Source: Ancistrus triradiatus (taxonomy: Eukaryota > Chordata > Actinopteri > Siluriformes > Loricariidae). From it: DNA of 64,000 nucleotides. The DNA lies in contig JAJAGP010000101.1 in the NCBI GenBank assembly GCA_025084515.1, forward strand, positions 310,001-374,000, written 5' to 3'. The notes below the pieces were generated by a model. That model saw only the letters and a list, made by a program, of their open reading frames with translations. It was not told the origin of the DNA and did no database searches. Positions 62,746-64,000 of this stretch are shown here, piece after piece; within the stretch, counting starts at the first letter, position 1; each line of letters begins with the position of its first letter. The translations under genes were made by a program, and so were the position numbers.

Positions 62746-63184
62746 CAGGCCCAGCTGTATTTTCCCCCTTTTCATTGTGTGTGTGTGTGTGTGTGTGTGT
62801 GCACGCTCCCCCCACACACATCTTCATTTATTTTTGCCACACCTGGCTTGTTAATTCCATCAGGAGCTGTGCTTGGGTCCTTCCCTCCATATTATACATA
62901 AATATAAAAAAACAACAGAAATAGTGGAAAATGGTATCTAAGTACAGTCCTTCAGTAAACGTACTTCACTATCCACAAATGATTGACATAAAAGTCACCT
63001 GAATTTCAATCTGTCTTATCAGACTGAGGCTGCATTACTAGAGGTCGAATATGCATCAGATTTGAACACTACATCTGAAAGTGGCTCAAAGAGAAATTAC
63101 AAATGTAAGATTCCATTTGATCATAGCTGTTTGCATATGGGACACAGATTTGTCTTGTTCATAGCAATGCAGAGACCCATTCTA

Positions 63185-64000
<816 letters not shown>

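Larger units (their letters stand above)
61520..62830 (+). repeat. GC-rich repeat block, LTR-like, split by a SINE
   Basis: Begins TGTAAGGGACCACGACACTG and is GC/CpG-rich to about 62760, unlike the intron around it. Contains TATTTAAGAGCGCC (TATA-like, 61638-61652) followed by a CGCACTCTCGCC start-like region. No coding frame is credible. A solo LTR or LTR fragment is my best reading; the right edge is uncertain and may include another SINE head at 62660-62745. Confidence 0.4.

Noticed and set aside
62207..62817. Several 60-183 codon frames in the GC-rich block
   Set aside because: Overlapping frames on both strands, no motif, composition-driven.

Overview
This window is vertebrate nuclear DNA, almost certainly from a teleost fish. 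Coding sequence is split into short exons with GT/AG introns. The introns and spacers are filled with fish-typical repeats: at least eight Tc1/mariner-superfamily families, a tRNA-derived SINE with a fish 3' tail, non-LTR retrotransposon fragments, a Ty3/Gypsy pol remnant and long CA/GT microsatellites. The very high Tc1 load would fit a catfish or a related ostariophysan, but that is inference. Nothing prokaryotic is present.

Four host genes can be reconstructed by joining exons with matching splice phases. From left to right: zdhhc24 (minus, 10467-13255, three coding exons, complete, 291 codons), an S-palmitoyltransferase of the DHHC family. Next a kizuna-like centrosomal gene (plus, 23669-34894, seven exons seen, 5' exons not found). 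Next a FoxA-subfamily forkhead gene (minus, 42149-45247, two coding exons, complete, 382 codons). Last the final five coding exons of cyfip2 (minus, 57093-63449), a subunit of the WAVE actin-regulatory complex; its upstream exons lie beyond the right edge. The kizuna-like and foxa genes are convergent; foxa and cyfip2 point the same way. In human, KIZ and FOXA2 are linked on chromosome 20, so the kiz/foxa neighbourhood here may be an old linkage, which supports the kizuna call.

Repeats by region: 0-10.4 kb holds Tc1 copies, dispersed fish repeats and small inverted-repeat elements. 14-16 kb holds a tandem-repeat MITE, a SINE and a hAT-type MITE with a perfect 8-bp target duplication. 18.2-23.5 kb is a three-level nest: a Tc1 copy split by a LINE, which is split by an LTR element. 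24.9-28.4 kb (a kiz intron) has a degraded Gypsy pol and a full-length dead Tc1. 36.6-41.3 and 45.7-55.3 kb carry more Tc1-superfamily copies, including one family inserted at the edge of another. 58.8-62.8 kb (cyfip2 introns) has a 147-bp CA repeat, a pogo-like element with CENP-B-type DNA-binding remnant, a second SINE copy and a GC-rich block.

The most unusual object is the LTR element at 19324-22454. It has no gag, protease, reverse transcriptase or integrase. Its whole interior is one reading frame on the minus strand that begins with ATG in the last bases of its 5' LTR and runs about 559 codons into the 3' LTR, broken by only two nonsense codons. It encodes a Pro/Ser-rich protein with an in-frame 101-residue tandem duplication. 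I do not recognise this protein.
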